Under the pieces are notes generated by a model that saw only the letters and a list, made by a program, of their open reading frames with translations, did not search any database and was not told where the DNA came from. A stretch of 35,466 nt of DNA from Chara braunii (Eukaryota > Streptophyta > Charophyceae > Charales > Characeae), in the NCBI GenBank assembly GCA_003427395.1, contig BFEA01000152.1, forward strand, positions 2,674,381-2,709,846, read 5' to 3'. Made by a program: the position numbers and the translations under genes. This document shows positions 8,440 to 17,936 of this stretch, one piece after another. How positions within the stretch are numbered: the first letter of the stretch is position 1; each line of letters opens with the position of its first letter.

Positions 8440-9915
8440 GGCAAACATGCTGTGTACCTCTCTCCACCGAGAGAGGTAACCTCCCTTCAGCGCTTGCAGC
8501 GGTCCCCTGTATAGCCTTAGGAGTAGTGGTAGGTAAGTAGTGAAAGAAAGATATGTTCCATTACATGGCAGAACGAACGCCGTTTTAAAAAATATGTGAG
8601 CTGAGAGAAAAATGGCTATCCCTGGACAAGGAGAAGGCAGCTTTTTTTCGGGAAAAAAAAAAATAGAGCTAGAAAGCAAAAACTGCAAGAAAGATGAGCG
8701 ATAGCGAACTTCAGAAATCAAACAGCATCATACACATGAGACCAGATAGTCGCGACCTCGAACCAATAGCAGAATTGTCGCATCACGAGTTTCACCAAAT
8801 AAGAACACAGCAAAAGCTCATAATTGACAATGCTGGAATAGTCTCATCGTCATGAACGAAGAACCAATGTCGATATCCTATCTGGCGCTCGGCGCCCAGA
8901 CTACGAATGGCAGATCCTATCTAGCCTAGACTAGAATGCGGCTGATGATGTCAACAGCTCCCCGAAGTACGAGCAGATTTCGGACGATGCCGCACGCTTC
9001 AAGCACCAGGTATGTCTCTCGTATCACTCACAACCTTGTTCCCCAACTCACAGATGCCACATGCACCCAAGGACCACCATGCGCCCCATCCAGCATACAA
9101 CAGCGCAGCTCGGCTATGGCTGCCTGCTCCCTTCCACCTCGCCCGTGAGCGCGTGGGCCTGGCTCGCGATAACGCAGCAGCGCTTGTGCACAAAGCAGCC
9201 AGTGCCCGAATGCCCAATGCGTAGGCTGGCCCTCTCCTAAATGGGAGTGGCCAGCCTGCTTGCATGCAGCCTGGCTGCGCTGGGCCCCTGCCCAGAAGCT
9301 TCCGGTAGGCCCAGGGAGGCGCTGCGCCTCAGACCAAACGAATCAGGCCCAGGGCCACCGACACTTACCCGTGCCCAACTGCCCGCTGTCTGAGTTGGGT
9401 CCATGCTGCGTATCTGGCCCAGGGCCTGGCTTAGATACATTTGATAAAGGAGGCCAGGGCCTGGGCGCCTTCAACCAACTGGTGCTGAGCAACTGCCTGA
9501 ATTTTCCCCGGGTTGCGAAGTAGTCCAAAATAGGCCTCTTGTGGTCTGTCGGGCCTGCCTTCACTTAGGGCGGGCGCCCTGGTTGCAAATAGGGGCCCAG
9601 TAGGGCTAATCAAGGCCTATGCCTCGCAAAACCTTCGAATCTCTCAAAAAGTGTGCAGCTGGATTGCATACAGCAACATGGACACTACAGTGTACGCTGA
9701 AAAGCTTGAGACTCTCTTCTTCAAGATGACAGAGGCTGCAAACTGCCGACGGCAACGTGTATGCGCCGAAGAATGACAGGCCAACCAGTGGAATGCCTGA
9801 TGAGTGCGGCCGCAGGCAATAGTAGAAGATGTGGCACACAAGTATCAAAAACAAATTGAGGGATGCTGCATGAACTTGGAACCACTGAGAAAAAAAAGCA
9901 CTGAACCAACTGGCC
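8440..9915. other. No recognised gene
   Basis: The first 500 bases are AT-balanced, with an A-run near 8656. About 9260-9620 is GC-rich with repeated GGCCCAGG and GGGCCTGG words. Frames of 60-105 codons occur in several frames without motifs. I see no repeat boundary or gene. Confidence 0.55.
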
Positions 9916-9917
9916 TA

Positions 9918-10022
9918 CCGTCTTCGCCCGGATAGAACACCCAGTCATTATAGCTGTATCTGAACTGAAAATTGCACCAGCTATGGCTATAATGACCGGG
10001 CGTTCTATTCGGGTGAAGACGG
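9918..10022. mobile_element. TA-flanked hairpin MITE (copy 5), inserted in a SINE head
   Basis: CCGTCTTCGCCCGGATAGAA and its inverse (ending GGTGAAGACGG) flank a 105-bp hairpin, with TA at 9916-9917 and 10023-10024. Removing the element and one TA leaves GGCC-TA-CTCAGTTGG, which lines up with the unoccupied paralogue GGCCTCTCTCAGTTGG at 13448. That comparison supports the element boundaries. Confidence 0.9.
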
Positions 10023-10090
10023 TACTCAGTTGGTACACCCCTGACCTGCACTGTTAAAATACGGACCCGAGGTCGAACTCCTGTGGAAAA
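10023..10090 (+). repeat. tRNA-derived SINE head, interrupted by a MITE
   Basis: CTCAGTTGGTACACC (A-box region) and CGAGGTCGAACTCC (B-box region) are spaced as in a tRNA and match the copy at 13449-13510. An A-rich tail with A-runs follows at 10084-10122. The upstream edge is interrupted by the adjacent MITE. Confidence 0.65.
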
Positions 10091-10122
10091 AAATGAGTAC
10101 CAAAAAAAAAAAAAAAAAAAAA

Positions 10123-11170
10123 GAACCAGTGCAAAGTCTGCAGAAAAAGAAGTTTGAGATTGCCCTGGAGTGGTTCTTGGTCCAATTTGAAATATACGAA
10201 CAAATTTCAGCGCCTTTCAGGGAAGAAAGGGGCAGAGAGGGAAGGCGAGTAAGGGATGGGGAGATGCGGGGCATAGAGACTCTCCGAAAGGTTAATGGTA
10301 GCATGGACTAATCGATGGGACGATGGGCCTGTTTCCCAGCACAAAGCTGGTACAGTGATGCTGGGCCCATGCTGGGCCCAATTCCAGCACGCGATGCTCT
10401 CCAATGTCTCCATGTATAAACCGGAGCTATTGAAGAAGGGAGGTACCTACATCCAGCCATGGCTCTTATCCTTGACGGGTATAGGATAGGTTCCACCACA
10501 ATGTTGATATTCAAAGGGGGGGGGGGGGGGGGGGGGGGGAGAAAACGAGAAAAAAAACACGAGAGCATTGACAGGGTCTGCTCTGCTGCTGTGCATTGTA
10601 TCTTAATGGGGAAAATGGGAAGGGGCGCGGTCACGAGCACCGTGAAAAATGTGCAGGCATTTTTATACAAGCAACCCCATCCTTGTGGATCTGACCCATT
10701 CAACCCCAATGTCACTAAAAAAAAAAAAAAAAAAGAAGCGGCAAAGCTGTCAGCAGACTCTTCCGCCGATCGCTACGTCCTCCCATTTTTTATTTTTTAT
10801 TTTTCAATTTTTTTGAATCTTTTTCATTATTTTTGCAGTTGGAGGCTATAGGATACTCCGCTGGACGCCTGGGCACTCTTGACTCACCTGGAATATTGGT
10901 AGGCTGTCGAAGATGGGTGGCCTAACCTGGTCGGGACCAGTGACAAGACAGAAAAATGCCAGTCTGGACCCGTTAAGTTCCCTGGCAGCCTAAAAAAAAA
11001 AAAAAAAAAGGTTCCCTGGAAGCCTTTGACAAAAGTTGAGCACTGCCTGGAGCGGGGAAAAGAAAAAAGGAAAAAAAAAAAAAGGGGGGCCTTTACCAGC
11101 CTCCCCCCTTTTTTTCTCCCCAACTCTGCTATTGCAGGCGTTGATCTCCGGTGATCATCGGCTGCAATTC
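10123..11170. other. No recognised gene; homopolymer-rich
   Basis: Contents: a 24-nt G tract at 10516-10539 (potential quadruplex), A-runs near 10717, 10993 and 11071, and a T-rich patch at 10790-10835. TGGGCCCATGCTGGGCCCA near 10362-10380 is a local direct repeat. Frames here are low-complexity and overlap on both strands. Confidence 0.55.
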
Positions 11171-11408
11171 AACCATTAGCACGTTTCCCAGCTTGAAAAC
11201 CAAAGTCGCGATGTGCATGCTGCCGCTTCTCTCGGTAAGTGTCGGGGCGCTGTTTCGCCGCACATCCATTCAGGCAAAACGAACCGCATGCGAGGCTCAT
11301 TTTGTCTGGATGCATGTCCAGCGAAATGGCACCCCTGCACTTCTCGAGAGTCGAGGCAGCATGCACGACACGACTTTGATTTTCTAGCTGGGGACCGTAC
11401 TGGTGGTT
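11171..11408. mobile_element. Foldback (long inverted repeat) element, 238 bp
   Basis: The stretch is one long imperfect palindrome centred on GCATGC at 11286-11291. Outer arms AACCATTAGCACG and CGTACTGGTGGTT pair. CCAGCTTGAAAAC pairs with ATTTTCTAGCTGG, CAAAGTCGCG pairs with CGACTTTG, and GTGCATGCTGCC pairs with GGCAGCATGCAC. Arms are about 115 nt with roughly 75-80 percent pairing and almost no loop. The two strands give similar predicted peptides only because of the symmetry. It could be an old MITE or an inverted duplication; a transcript would give a long hairpin suited to small-RNA processing. No clear target duplication is seen. Confidence 0.8.
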
Positions 11409-11995
11409 TTTTTTTTAAGCGCAAGGGTCCTGAGCGCTGTCTGCCCAACTCGTCTGGGCTGTGGTTCGGAGTTCAAATCCATAGCCCATGCAAGGTGGGC
11501 TTCAAACTGAACACCCAGCCGTCATCATTGCCCATGCGAACCTCGTGATTGTCGTGTGACTCATCGTCGCAGTATCTGTCATGGTCGCCGTCTATGTCGT
11601 CCTCCTCTTCCTCCTCTTCCTCTTCCTCCTCTTCCTCTTCATCTTCCTGCCTTTCTTCTTCTTCTTTTTATTTTTATTTTTATTCTTCTTCAGGTAGAAG
11701 AAAGGTACCCGGCGAAGAAAGGTAAAAAATCGCACTCCATAGTTGAATCACTGGCCACCTTCTGTACTCCTGAAAAGTCGGATACTGTCGTCATACTTAA
11801 TTTGGAAAATCAAGTCTTCACTAAGACCAACACCCTGGACCAAAAAAAAAAAAAAAAAAAAAAAAAAAAGGTTCACGAAATACATGTGAGGAGATAAGTC
11901 TACGCAGGTATTTAAATGCCGGAGTACCCCGGGCGGATGCCCTCCCAGGCAACTGGCCTGGTTGGCCAGCCAGGCAACCCCAGCCCGGCAAGCTA
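11409..11995. other. No recognised gene; SINE B-box scrap and CT/A tracts
   Basis: GGAGTTCAAATCCATAGCCC near 11468-11487 looks like a SINE B box (+). A CTTCCTCCT microsatellite spans about 11598-11690 and an A-run spans 11842-11869. The CT-rich frame on the plus strand is repeat translation. No gene is recognised. Confidence 0.5.
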
Positions 11996-12114
11996 CCTTC
12001 TTCCCCCAAATATAACGTTTGGTCATCGTAACTGTATTTAGACTGAAAGATACCCCCAATACAGCTATGATTACCGTATACACGACTCTACACGTTGTAT
12101 TCGGGGGAAGAAGG
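11996..12114. mobile_element. Hairpin MITE (copy 6), diverged
   Basis: CCTTCTTCCCCCAAATATAA at left and TTGTATTCGGGGGAAGAAGG at right are inverted relatives of the family ends. The interior keeps TACAGCTATGATTACC. The left TA (11994-11995) is kept but the right flank is CC, so the right end has mutated or been lost. It is the most diverged copy. Confidence 0.7.
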
Positions 12115-12549
12115 CCATTTGCTCTGCCAGGTCAAAGTGAACGAAGACTGGGCGGAGACCTGAAGGGAAAAAAAAAAGGGGTTAAGTACGTTTATGTCAC
12201 CTTTGAGTATCAAATGGGCAAAAAAAAACACGCATCGGCAAAGAAAACCGCACCGAGTTCGAAAAGGCAACGGAAGTACCGACGGCCGTGGTGTCAGACC
12301 GGGTGTCATATTTATTTACAGGGGTNGGCCGNGGTGTCAGAGGGGAAAANAAANAAANAAANAAAAAAAAAAAAAAAAAAAAGCCCGACGGATACTTTTG
12401 GACCGAAATTGCTCATTTCGAGTTGGCGCCTGGTTTCTTTGCCGGCGTGTTTTTTTTTTTGCCTTTAGGGTTTCAAAACATGCCACGTCCGCTGTTATTT
12501 CAAAAAAAAAAGAGAGCCCGAGAAGGCACAGTCCATGTGAAAATAGCGG
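12115..12549. other. No recognised gene; low-quality A-rich patch
   Basis: This stretch holds several A-runs and scattered N calls (12326-12362) in the sequence GGGTNGGCCGNGGTGTCAGAG, beside an earlier GGCCGTGGTGTCAGACC at 12284. The Ns suggest poor consensus at a homopolymer. No gene is seen. Confidence 0.55.
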
Positions 12550-12626
12550 GGTGTAGAATTCATAACCTCAAGCCGCAATGTGCGTTTCCAACCAGTGCTC
12601 TACCCACTGAGCTAATTGGCAGTGAA
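12550..12626 (-). repeat. tRNA-derived SINE head or tRNA pseudogene
   Basis: The minus strand reads AATTAGCTCAGTGGGTAGAG (A box; plus-strand 12598-12617) and later GAGGTTATGAATTCTAC (B box; plus-strand 12552-12568), with tRNA-like spacing. The B box has ATG in place of CGA and the acceptor ends do not pair well, so this is a pseudogene or SINE head and not a working tRNA. Confidence 0.65.
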
Positions 12627-12711
12627 GGACACGGCTATATGGAAGTTACTAGATGATGTCCGACAAAACTTCACTCTTGAGAAGGAGACAATGTGCGATG
12701 GTACAGCACTA

Positions 12712-12834
12712 CCGTCTTCACCCAAATAGAACGCCCGGCAATTATCGCCGTATCTGGACAAAGTTGCACCAAGTATAGCTATAAATTCTTGTAATGACCG
12801 GGCGTTCTATTCCCGTGACATGACATGACGACGG
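12712..12834. mobile_element. TA-flanked hairpin MITE (copy 7)
   Basis: CCGTCTTCACCCAAATAGAA at left matches the inverse at right, except that the right arm carries a short CATGACATGA insertion near its end. The centre has AATTCTTG beside TATAGCTATAA. TA lies at 12710-12711 and 12835-12836. Confidence 0.8.
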
Positions 12835-12836
12835 TA

Positions 12837-13408
12837 GGATGACCATGGACGAGGGTCCAAATAACGGAGGGGACACGAGCAGTCTGAAGAGACGGAATCT
12901 TATGCATGGGCAGTGAAGATCTGTGGGCCCGGCTCAAAGTTTTCTGAGGCCAGGACAGAACGGCGTTTTTGTTCCAACAAAAAAAGTCGTGTCCTTTCCG
13001 TCTTCCCTCTGGTATCTCTGGCCATCCCTGTTTTTTTTTGTTTTTTTTTTTTAAACCCCTCGGAAGACCCCACTCACTCATCCTGTCAGCGTGAGTGATC
13101 TGTACCTTTCTCAGGCGAATCCGTCGGCCACTTGTGACAGACCGAGGCCCCACCCCTCCCCCTACATTTCTAGGTGGTGTACTCACACTAGGACTTTTTT
13201 TCTGGATGTATCTGACCAGAATTCCACCTTTCCGCGGATGCATCCTACCACAATTACGTCCAGAGCTCAGTCCAAAACGTCCTAGAGTGAGCTCGCTCGA
13301 ACTGGTATGACTATGCATTCGTCTTGTCTGGAAGCGGAGGACCGGTATTCGTCGACCAAAAAAGGTGTCTGAGCTTTTGTCTCAGAATTCTCACTCCACA
13401 AATGGGCC

Positions 13409-13446
<38 letters not shown>

Positions 13447-13448
13447 AG
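12837..13448. other. No recognised gene
   Basis: Nothing recognisable except T-runs at about 13030-13052 and a long one at 13411-13442. The 179-codon minus-strand frame begins in a MITE-related segment and has no family motif that I recognise. Confidence 0.5.
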
Positions 13449-13510
13449 GCCTCTCTCAGTTGGTACACCCGTGAATTGTTGAAATCAGGACCCGAGTTCA
13501 AATCCACATG
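13449..13510 (+). repeat. tRNA-derived SINE head (MITE-free paralogue)
   Basis: CTCAGTTGGTACACCC and CCCGAGTTCAAATCC form A- and B-box regions with tRNA spacing. The copy is the unoccupied counterpart of 10023-10090. The downstream part has CCGTCAGATGAACAG and then an A-run. Confidence 0.65.
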
Positions 13511-13925
13511 CCGTCAGATGAACAGAATTGGGAAAAAAAAGGGTGTCTGAGCTTCTGTCGCAGGTCTCCACATTTGTCATGGGGTTCTGTCAGCTGTCCT
13601 TTTTCTGCCTCTTATGTCATCTAGGGGGTCGGGGGGCAGATTGGTAAGTGGCTTCACACTTGCAGTCCAGGCCTGCAAATCCACAACCAAGTCGTCCACA
13701 TCATCTTCCTTCCTTATTCTCCTCAATTTTTATTTTTTATTTTTTTGAAATTCTCTTCAATTTTCAGATCACAGCCCACCTACTTTTCCTCCAAACTTTC
13801 AATTATAGCCAATGTTTTTTTTTTTTTTTTTTTTTTTCGATATTATAGCCGATGTTGCTGATGAAGCACACAGAGTCTTTTTTTTTCTGGAGCGCACATA
13901 CATCTCCTTGCCAGAAATGGAAGAT

Positions 13926-13932
13926 TCTTCTA

Positions 13933-13965
<33 letters not shown>

Positions 13966-13975
13966 TCTTCTACCT
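13926..13975 (+). mobile_element. Oligo(A) insertion with 10-bp direct repeats
   Basis: An A-run of about 26 nt, preceded by CTTT, is bounded by the exact direct repeat TCTTCTACCT at 13926-13935 and 13966-13975. This looks like a retroinsertion truncated to its tail. Chance duplication or slippage is possible. Confidence 0.55.
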
Positions 13976-14434
13976 GTGCACCATTTCAGAGTGTTGTTTT
14001 ATTCACAGCTTCGAGGTCTTAAGCCTCTCAGGACATACTCACACTACCGCTTCGCTAATGTATCTGACCGCAATTTGGACTGTACCTGGATGCATCTGAT
14101 GACAATCACGTCCAGATCGTAGTCGAGAAAGTCCTAGTATGACTATGCCCTCAGTGTGTTTACACAGGCAATACGTTCTTTTGGTGGGAAAATATTAAAA
14201 TAAGTTTAAATAACCTTTTTTTTTTTTAATCATCCTTTTTTTTTTTTTTTTCATTACATAATTGGAAACGAGGTCGGGGAACCTCACAAACAACCCGGAT
14301 GGAAAAAAGCACCGGAAGAATCATCCAGCTTAGCTTACAGGGTAAACCCTGAGTGAGAGGACGGCTACCTCGTAGGCCAATCTTTTTTTTTTTTTCTCTT
14401 GAACGCAGCTCTCAGCTGCTCAAACCTAAAGCTA
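13976..14434. other. No recognised gene
   Basis: T-runs at about 14218-14228, 14237-14251 and 14382-14396. No gene or repeat boundary is recognised. The last T-run directly precedes the LINE-tail repeat. Confidence 0.5.
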
Positions 14435-14693
14435 GCTCAAGCCTCCAACGAGGGAACATGCGGGAGCTGCACCCACCAGCAGGTGCGATATCTGCTACAG
14501 CAGGTGGGCGATACCGGCTAGGGGGCAGACGGTAGCATCAGGACCGAGCTTCTTTGATGGGCCAGTCACTGTGCCTCCCCTCCAGTGTGGCTGCTACGGG
14601 GTTCCCCGTAATACTATAATGACAATAAAAAAGGCCTGAAAGGCCGTCCTGTCCAGATTTGACAGGTAATTGAATTGGTTGGGCAAATTAGCC
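14435..14693 (+). repeat. LINE/SINE 3'-tail repeat, copy 1
   Basis: Shared with 26986-27220: TTCTTTGATGGGCCAGTC, then GTGCCTCCCCTCC, then GGGGTTCCCCGTAATACTAT, AATGACAATAAAAAA and GACAGGTAATTGAA ending in ATTAGCC. An adjacent segment X (14435-14518, GCTCAAGCCTCC to GATACCGGC) is also shared but lies in opposite orientation in the other copy. The tail-like 3' end and A-rich continuation suggest the 3' untranslated end of a non-LTR element. No coding sequence is present. Confidence 0.7.
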
Positions 14694-14972
14694 TTTTGGC
14701 TATTTTAATTTAGAAAAAAAAGAAGAAAAAAAAAAACTAAAGCTAGCCTATTTTACCACGACTCTGCCCTGTCTCTATTTCCTCTTTTTTTTTGTTTTTT
14801 CCCGTTTCTGTTTTTTTTTCATAAAAGCCCAGGCTGTTGTAGAGGCCAGGTTCCAGACACGTGGTGGTTGCTGCATCAGCCAGCCATTGGTTGTCCTGAC
14901 AATTGTTTGTTCCATTTGTGAGACCGCCTCCCAACCCAACCTCTCATCAACTCTCCCAGTGTACCCCTTATT

Positions 14973-14974
<2 letters not shown>

Positions 14975-15013
<39 letters not shown>

Positions 15014-15130
15014 GAACTGCCCGAGGTCGTGCTAGGGATGCTGGTATGAGCAGGCACCCCTAGCACTATCGGGGAGGCTCCATCTATTGGTGGGGAGCAG
15101 CACCTGCTGGAAACCAGGTCCAGCGTCACT
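14975..15130 (-). repeat. Short A-tailed SINE, near full length
   Basis: A T-run (14975-15008) is the minus-strand A tail. The body, read on the minus strand, begins near GACGCTGGACCTGG, passes CCAGCAGGTGCTGCTCCCCA and CCAATAGATGGAGCCTCCCC, and ends at GGGCAGTTCATATT before the tail. The body is only about 120 bp. I do not see a tRNA or 7SL head. Confidence 0.75.
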
Positions 15131-15611
15131 GAACAATTTGGGTTGGCGGAGTTGTTGCTTTGACAAATCTGACGGTAAGCTACACAGTGTTTCTGCAGAG
15201 ATTCAGAGATCGGCATAGAGGATTACACCGCAGCAGCTAAATTGATTGCCTACATGTCAGTATAGTGTAGGGGATGTTAATCACAGGTCTCCCAGACACT
15301 CCCTCTGGTCCTGATGGCTAAGGGATGAAATGCCCTCCTCCCCTCGTGTCACAGGTTGCCTTTTGACTGAGTCTTGGGGTCCGGTGGCCCTTATCTATGA
15401 TTGAACCTACACTCTACCAATTCTCATCACATGCAGGCAAGCACACCCCCCGTTCCCCTACCTCCACCCTCAGGAATCCAATGTAGTGATGTGCGCTTTG
15501 TTTACCATCCTACCTCAGTGTTAATCACCTCGGACCTCTATTTCCTAATCTATCCAGCCTTGTTTTGCAAGGGGCACCGGCCCGTTTCCCGGTTCGTAAA
15601 TAAAAGAGGGG
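15131..15611. other. No recognised gene
   Basis: I see no gene or mobile-element boundary. The stretch ends in a G-rich tract that starts the next duplication. Confidence 0.5.
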
Positions 15612-15996
15612 GTGGGGGGGGGGAGGGGGGGAGGAACCATATAGAAACAAGAAACCTGCAACTCTTTCCTGTCCCCCCCTCCCCCCAACAAAAAAAAAGG
15701 AAACTACTTGGCAGTCACGAAACGAGTTATAATTGCACTATGAGCCAAGATACAGTTTCAAATTGCAGTTCGGGCAATGTATACAACCCAGCTTTCTGGC
15801 CAGGTAGGGGGGGGAGGTGGGAACCATATAGAAACAAGAAACCTGCAACTCTTTCCTGTTCCCCCCCCCCCCCCCCCNAAAAAAAAAGGGAAACTACGCG
15901 GGAGTCACGAAAAAGAGTTATAATTGCACTATGAGCCAAGATACAGTTTCGAATTGCAGTTCGGGCAATGTATACAACCCAGCTTTCTGGCCAGGG
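15612..15996. repeat. Direct duplication, about 190-bp units
   Basis: Two units begin with GGAACCATATAGAAACAAG (15633 and 15820) and end with CAGCTTTCTGGCCAGG. Each carries a C-run followed by an A-run whose lengths differ. A third, decayed piece with GAAACCTGCGACTCTTTCC lies at 16100-16120. One N (15878) sits at the C/A homopolymer junction. Confidence 0.9.
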
Positions 15997-16134
15997 GTAG
16001 GGTGCCCGAAGTGCAATAGCAAACTATATCTTGCCCCACAGTGCAATTACAAATAGTTTTTGTGACTCTACTGAAGTGACACCCCCCCCCAAAAAAAAAG
16101 AAACCTGCGACTCTTTCCTTTTTTCAGAGGGAAG

Positions 16135-16623
16135 CAGTGTTGCATACCCCAATGGTCGGCGACCCTTTGACTGGTCGGCTGCCGAACGGCCGACCGGCTG
16201 GTCGGCACCTACTGGTCGGGGGTCGTAGGCACTCCGCGAAAAAAAAAAAAGGTCCAGAACCCGTTATAACCCCACCAGCACCCCCATTGCGCCCCCCAAT
16301 GCCCCCATACACCCCCGAAACCGCCCCCAACACCCTCATTACCCCCCCCAATACCCCCTTTACCACCCCTATACCCCTGTATACCCCTGTATTCCCCCCT
16401 ATAACCCCCTATACCACCCCTCCACCCCCCCCATCCCCAAAAGTTTCTCAGCGGATTTTGGTTGTCCTCAGCAAGCGCAGTACAGCCCCCAACTCAGATT
16501 TGGAAAAAAATCAGTGGATGGTTGTTTTCTGACTAGTCGGCAGACCGCTGACCGGTCGGCCCTACTGTTCGGGTGCAATACGGTCGGCGGTCGGGGTTGG
16601 CGGTTGGCAGGTATGCAACCCTG
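16135..16623. mobile_element. hAT-like non-autonomous element, 489 bp
   Basis: The ends are inverted: CAGTGTTGCATACC at 16135-16148 and GGTATGCAACCCTG at 16610-16623, differing at one base. The flanks GAGGGAAG (16127-16134) and GAGAGAAG (16624-16631) match at 7 of 8 bases, the target-site length of hAT transposons, whose ends often begin with CAG. The subterminal regions are rich in GGTCGGC and its inverse. The interior (about 16260-16440) is a C-rich degenerate repeat (ACCCCC/ATACCCCC). There is no transposase. Confidence 0.75.
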
Positions 16624-16639
16624 GAGAGAAGGAAAAAAA

Positions 16640-16807
16640 AAAAAAAAAAAAAAAACAGAAACATCCAACTCTTCAAAAGTGGGAAAGAGTATTATAAAGG
16701 AAAAGGGGAAAAACTTCAAAAAAGAAAAAAGAAAAAAAGTGGGAAAGCAACATTCATCCAGCCTGGGTGTGCTGGAGGGGGTATTATAACGGCCTATCGC
16801 TGGTCAA
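16640..16807. other. A-rich spacer
   Basis: A-rich sequence with GTGGGAAAG repeated twice (16679, 16739). Nothing else recognised. Confidence 0.5.
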
Positions 16808-16858
16808 TCCTGTCTATTGGTAGGGAGCAGCACCTGCCGGAACCCAGGCCCAGTGTCC
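16808..16858 (-). repeat. Short SINE family, fragment
   Basis: CTATTGGTAGGGAGCAGCAC followed by CTGCCGGAACCCAGGCCCAG matches the family, with about four differences. The tail side is missing. Confidence 0.65.
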
Positions 16859-17818
16859 CTTTATATCCTCTTTATCCACCACCGGGACCATTTCCCGGTT
16901 TCGGCTGAGCAATGAGTAACAACAAGAAAAACAGTACATATGGACAGCCTCTTCAGCCTCTAACGGCCGCCATATGGACAGAATAATCTCGAGCTGTGTC
17001 GTTTTCAGCAGGTTGAGCTGAAACTGCTCGTACATGATATTTGTATTAACTTGAGAATATCCTTGAAGATAGAGCTTGGCGATAAAGTAAACTTTTTTTT
17101 TTCTTTTTGTAAAGGCTAATTCTTTAAGCCCAACCAATTCAATTAACTTCTTGTCTACACTTATCAGTCTTGGAAAAACCAATATTACAATGACGTCAGA
17201 GTTTCCATAGTACATGAAAATGGAAGGGAAACAGTGGAAGCACCTATCTCTGATATAATAAAAAACCTGACTTGATCTGGATTTTGTGATCACGTGGGTA
17301 AACCACATGCCAAATTGGCCGGCTTTTCTGGGGTTTCTTATCAGCTCCTCATGGCTCTCCCATTTGATGGCCTTCAAATATCGACAAACATACAATGGTG
17401 AAAGTAGAATTGTGCGCGTTCAATGAGCAGGTCACATCACTGTACTCGTTGATATGTGGAAAGTGATGCACCGCCTGGCAGCTTTAGGTTTCTGTCACAA
17501 ATCGGGGAACCCTAAACCCAACTTCTTTTTATTTCCAAGATCCGCAGAGAAACTGTGTGTCAAGCAGATGCACGTCAGTCCCCTCCCCACATCCGGGAAT
17601 TCTGAGGCGGGTCGCAATGGAACGGTTGGAACCGTTGCGTCTCTCTTGGTCCAGTCTGTGATAAGCCAGGCTCCGTACCTCACGGCTTTAAGTACCCTTC
17701 GGAATAAACCCTGAAGTAAGCCCCAAAGTACGGATCTTGACTAATTACAAAGAAAGGGGTCCTTTTTGAATTTTTGAGGGTCATTTGCATGCATCTTTTG
17801 GGTTTGCCCTTGTCCTTG
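16859..17818. other. No recognised gene; one unassigned long frame
   Basis: A 193-codon minus-strand frame (17395-16814) ends inside the SINE fragment. Its upstream part (about 17395-17150) reads as ordinary protein (for example RKAGQFGMWFTHVITKSRSS) but has no motif that I recognise, and its middle overlaps the LINE-tail repeat at 17114-17147. I do not call it a gene. Confidence 0.45.
17114..17147 (-). repeat. LINE/SINE 3'-tail repeat, fragment
   Basis: On the minus strand this reads TTAATTGAATTGGTTGGGC and then TTAAAGAATTAGCC, matching the tail ends at 14664-14693 and 27186-27220. An A-rich run follows. Confidence 0.65.
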
Positions 17819-17936
17819 TTTTTTTTTTTTTTTTTTTTTTTTTGAGAACAACCCGATCGGATGCTTGGTGTGCTGATGAGAGCAGACACATCTAGCACCG
17901 TCGGGGAGGCTCCATCTATTGGTGGGGAGCAGCAGT
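17819..17936 (-). repeat. Short A-tailed SINE, 5'-truncated
   Basis: A 25-nt T-run is followed by the minus-strand body with GGTGCTAGATGTGTCTGCTC and GATGGAGCCTCCCC. The match stops at GGGGAGCAGCA, so about 30 bp of the 5' end are missing, as expected for 5' truncation. Confidence 0.75.

Noticed and set aside
12465-12472. Plant telomere repeat (TTTAGGG)
   Set aside because: Only a single copy occurs here, and no tandem TTTAGGG array exists in the window.
16814-17395. 193-codon minus-strand frame as a candidate host gene
   Set aside because: Its C-terminal part is SINE sequence and its middle overlaps a LINE-tail repeat; no family motif was recognised in the remainder.
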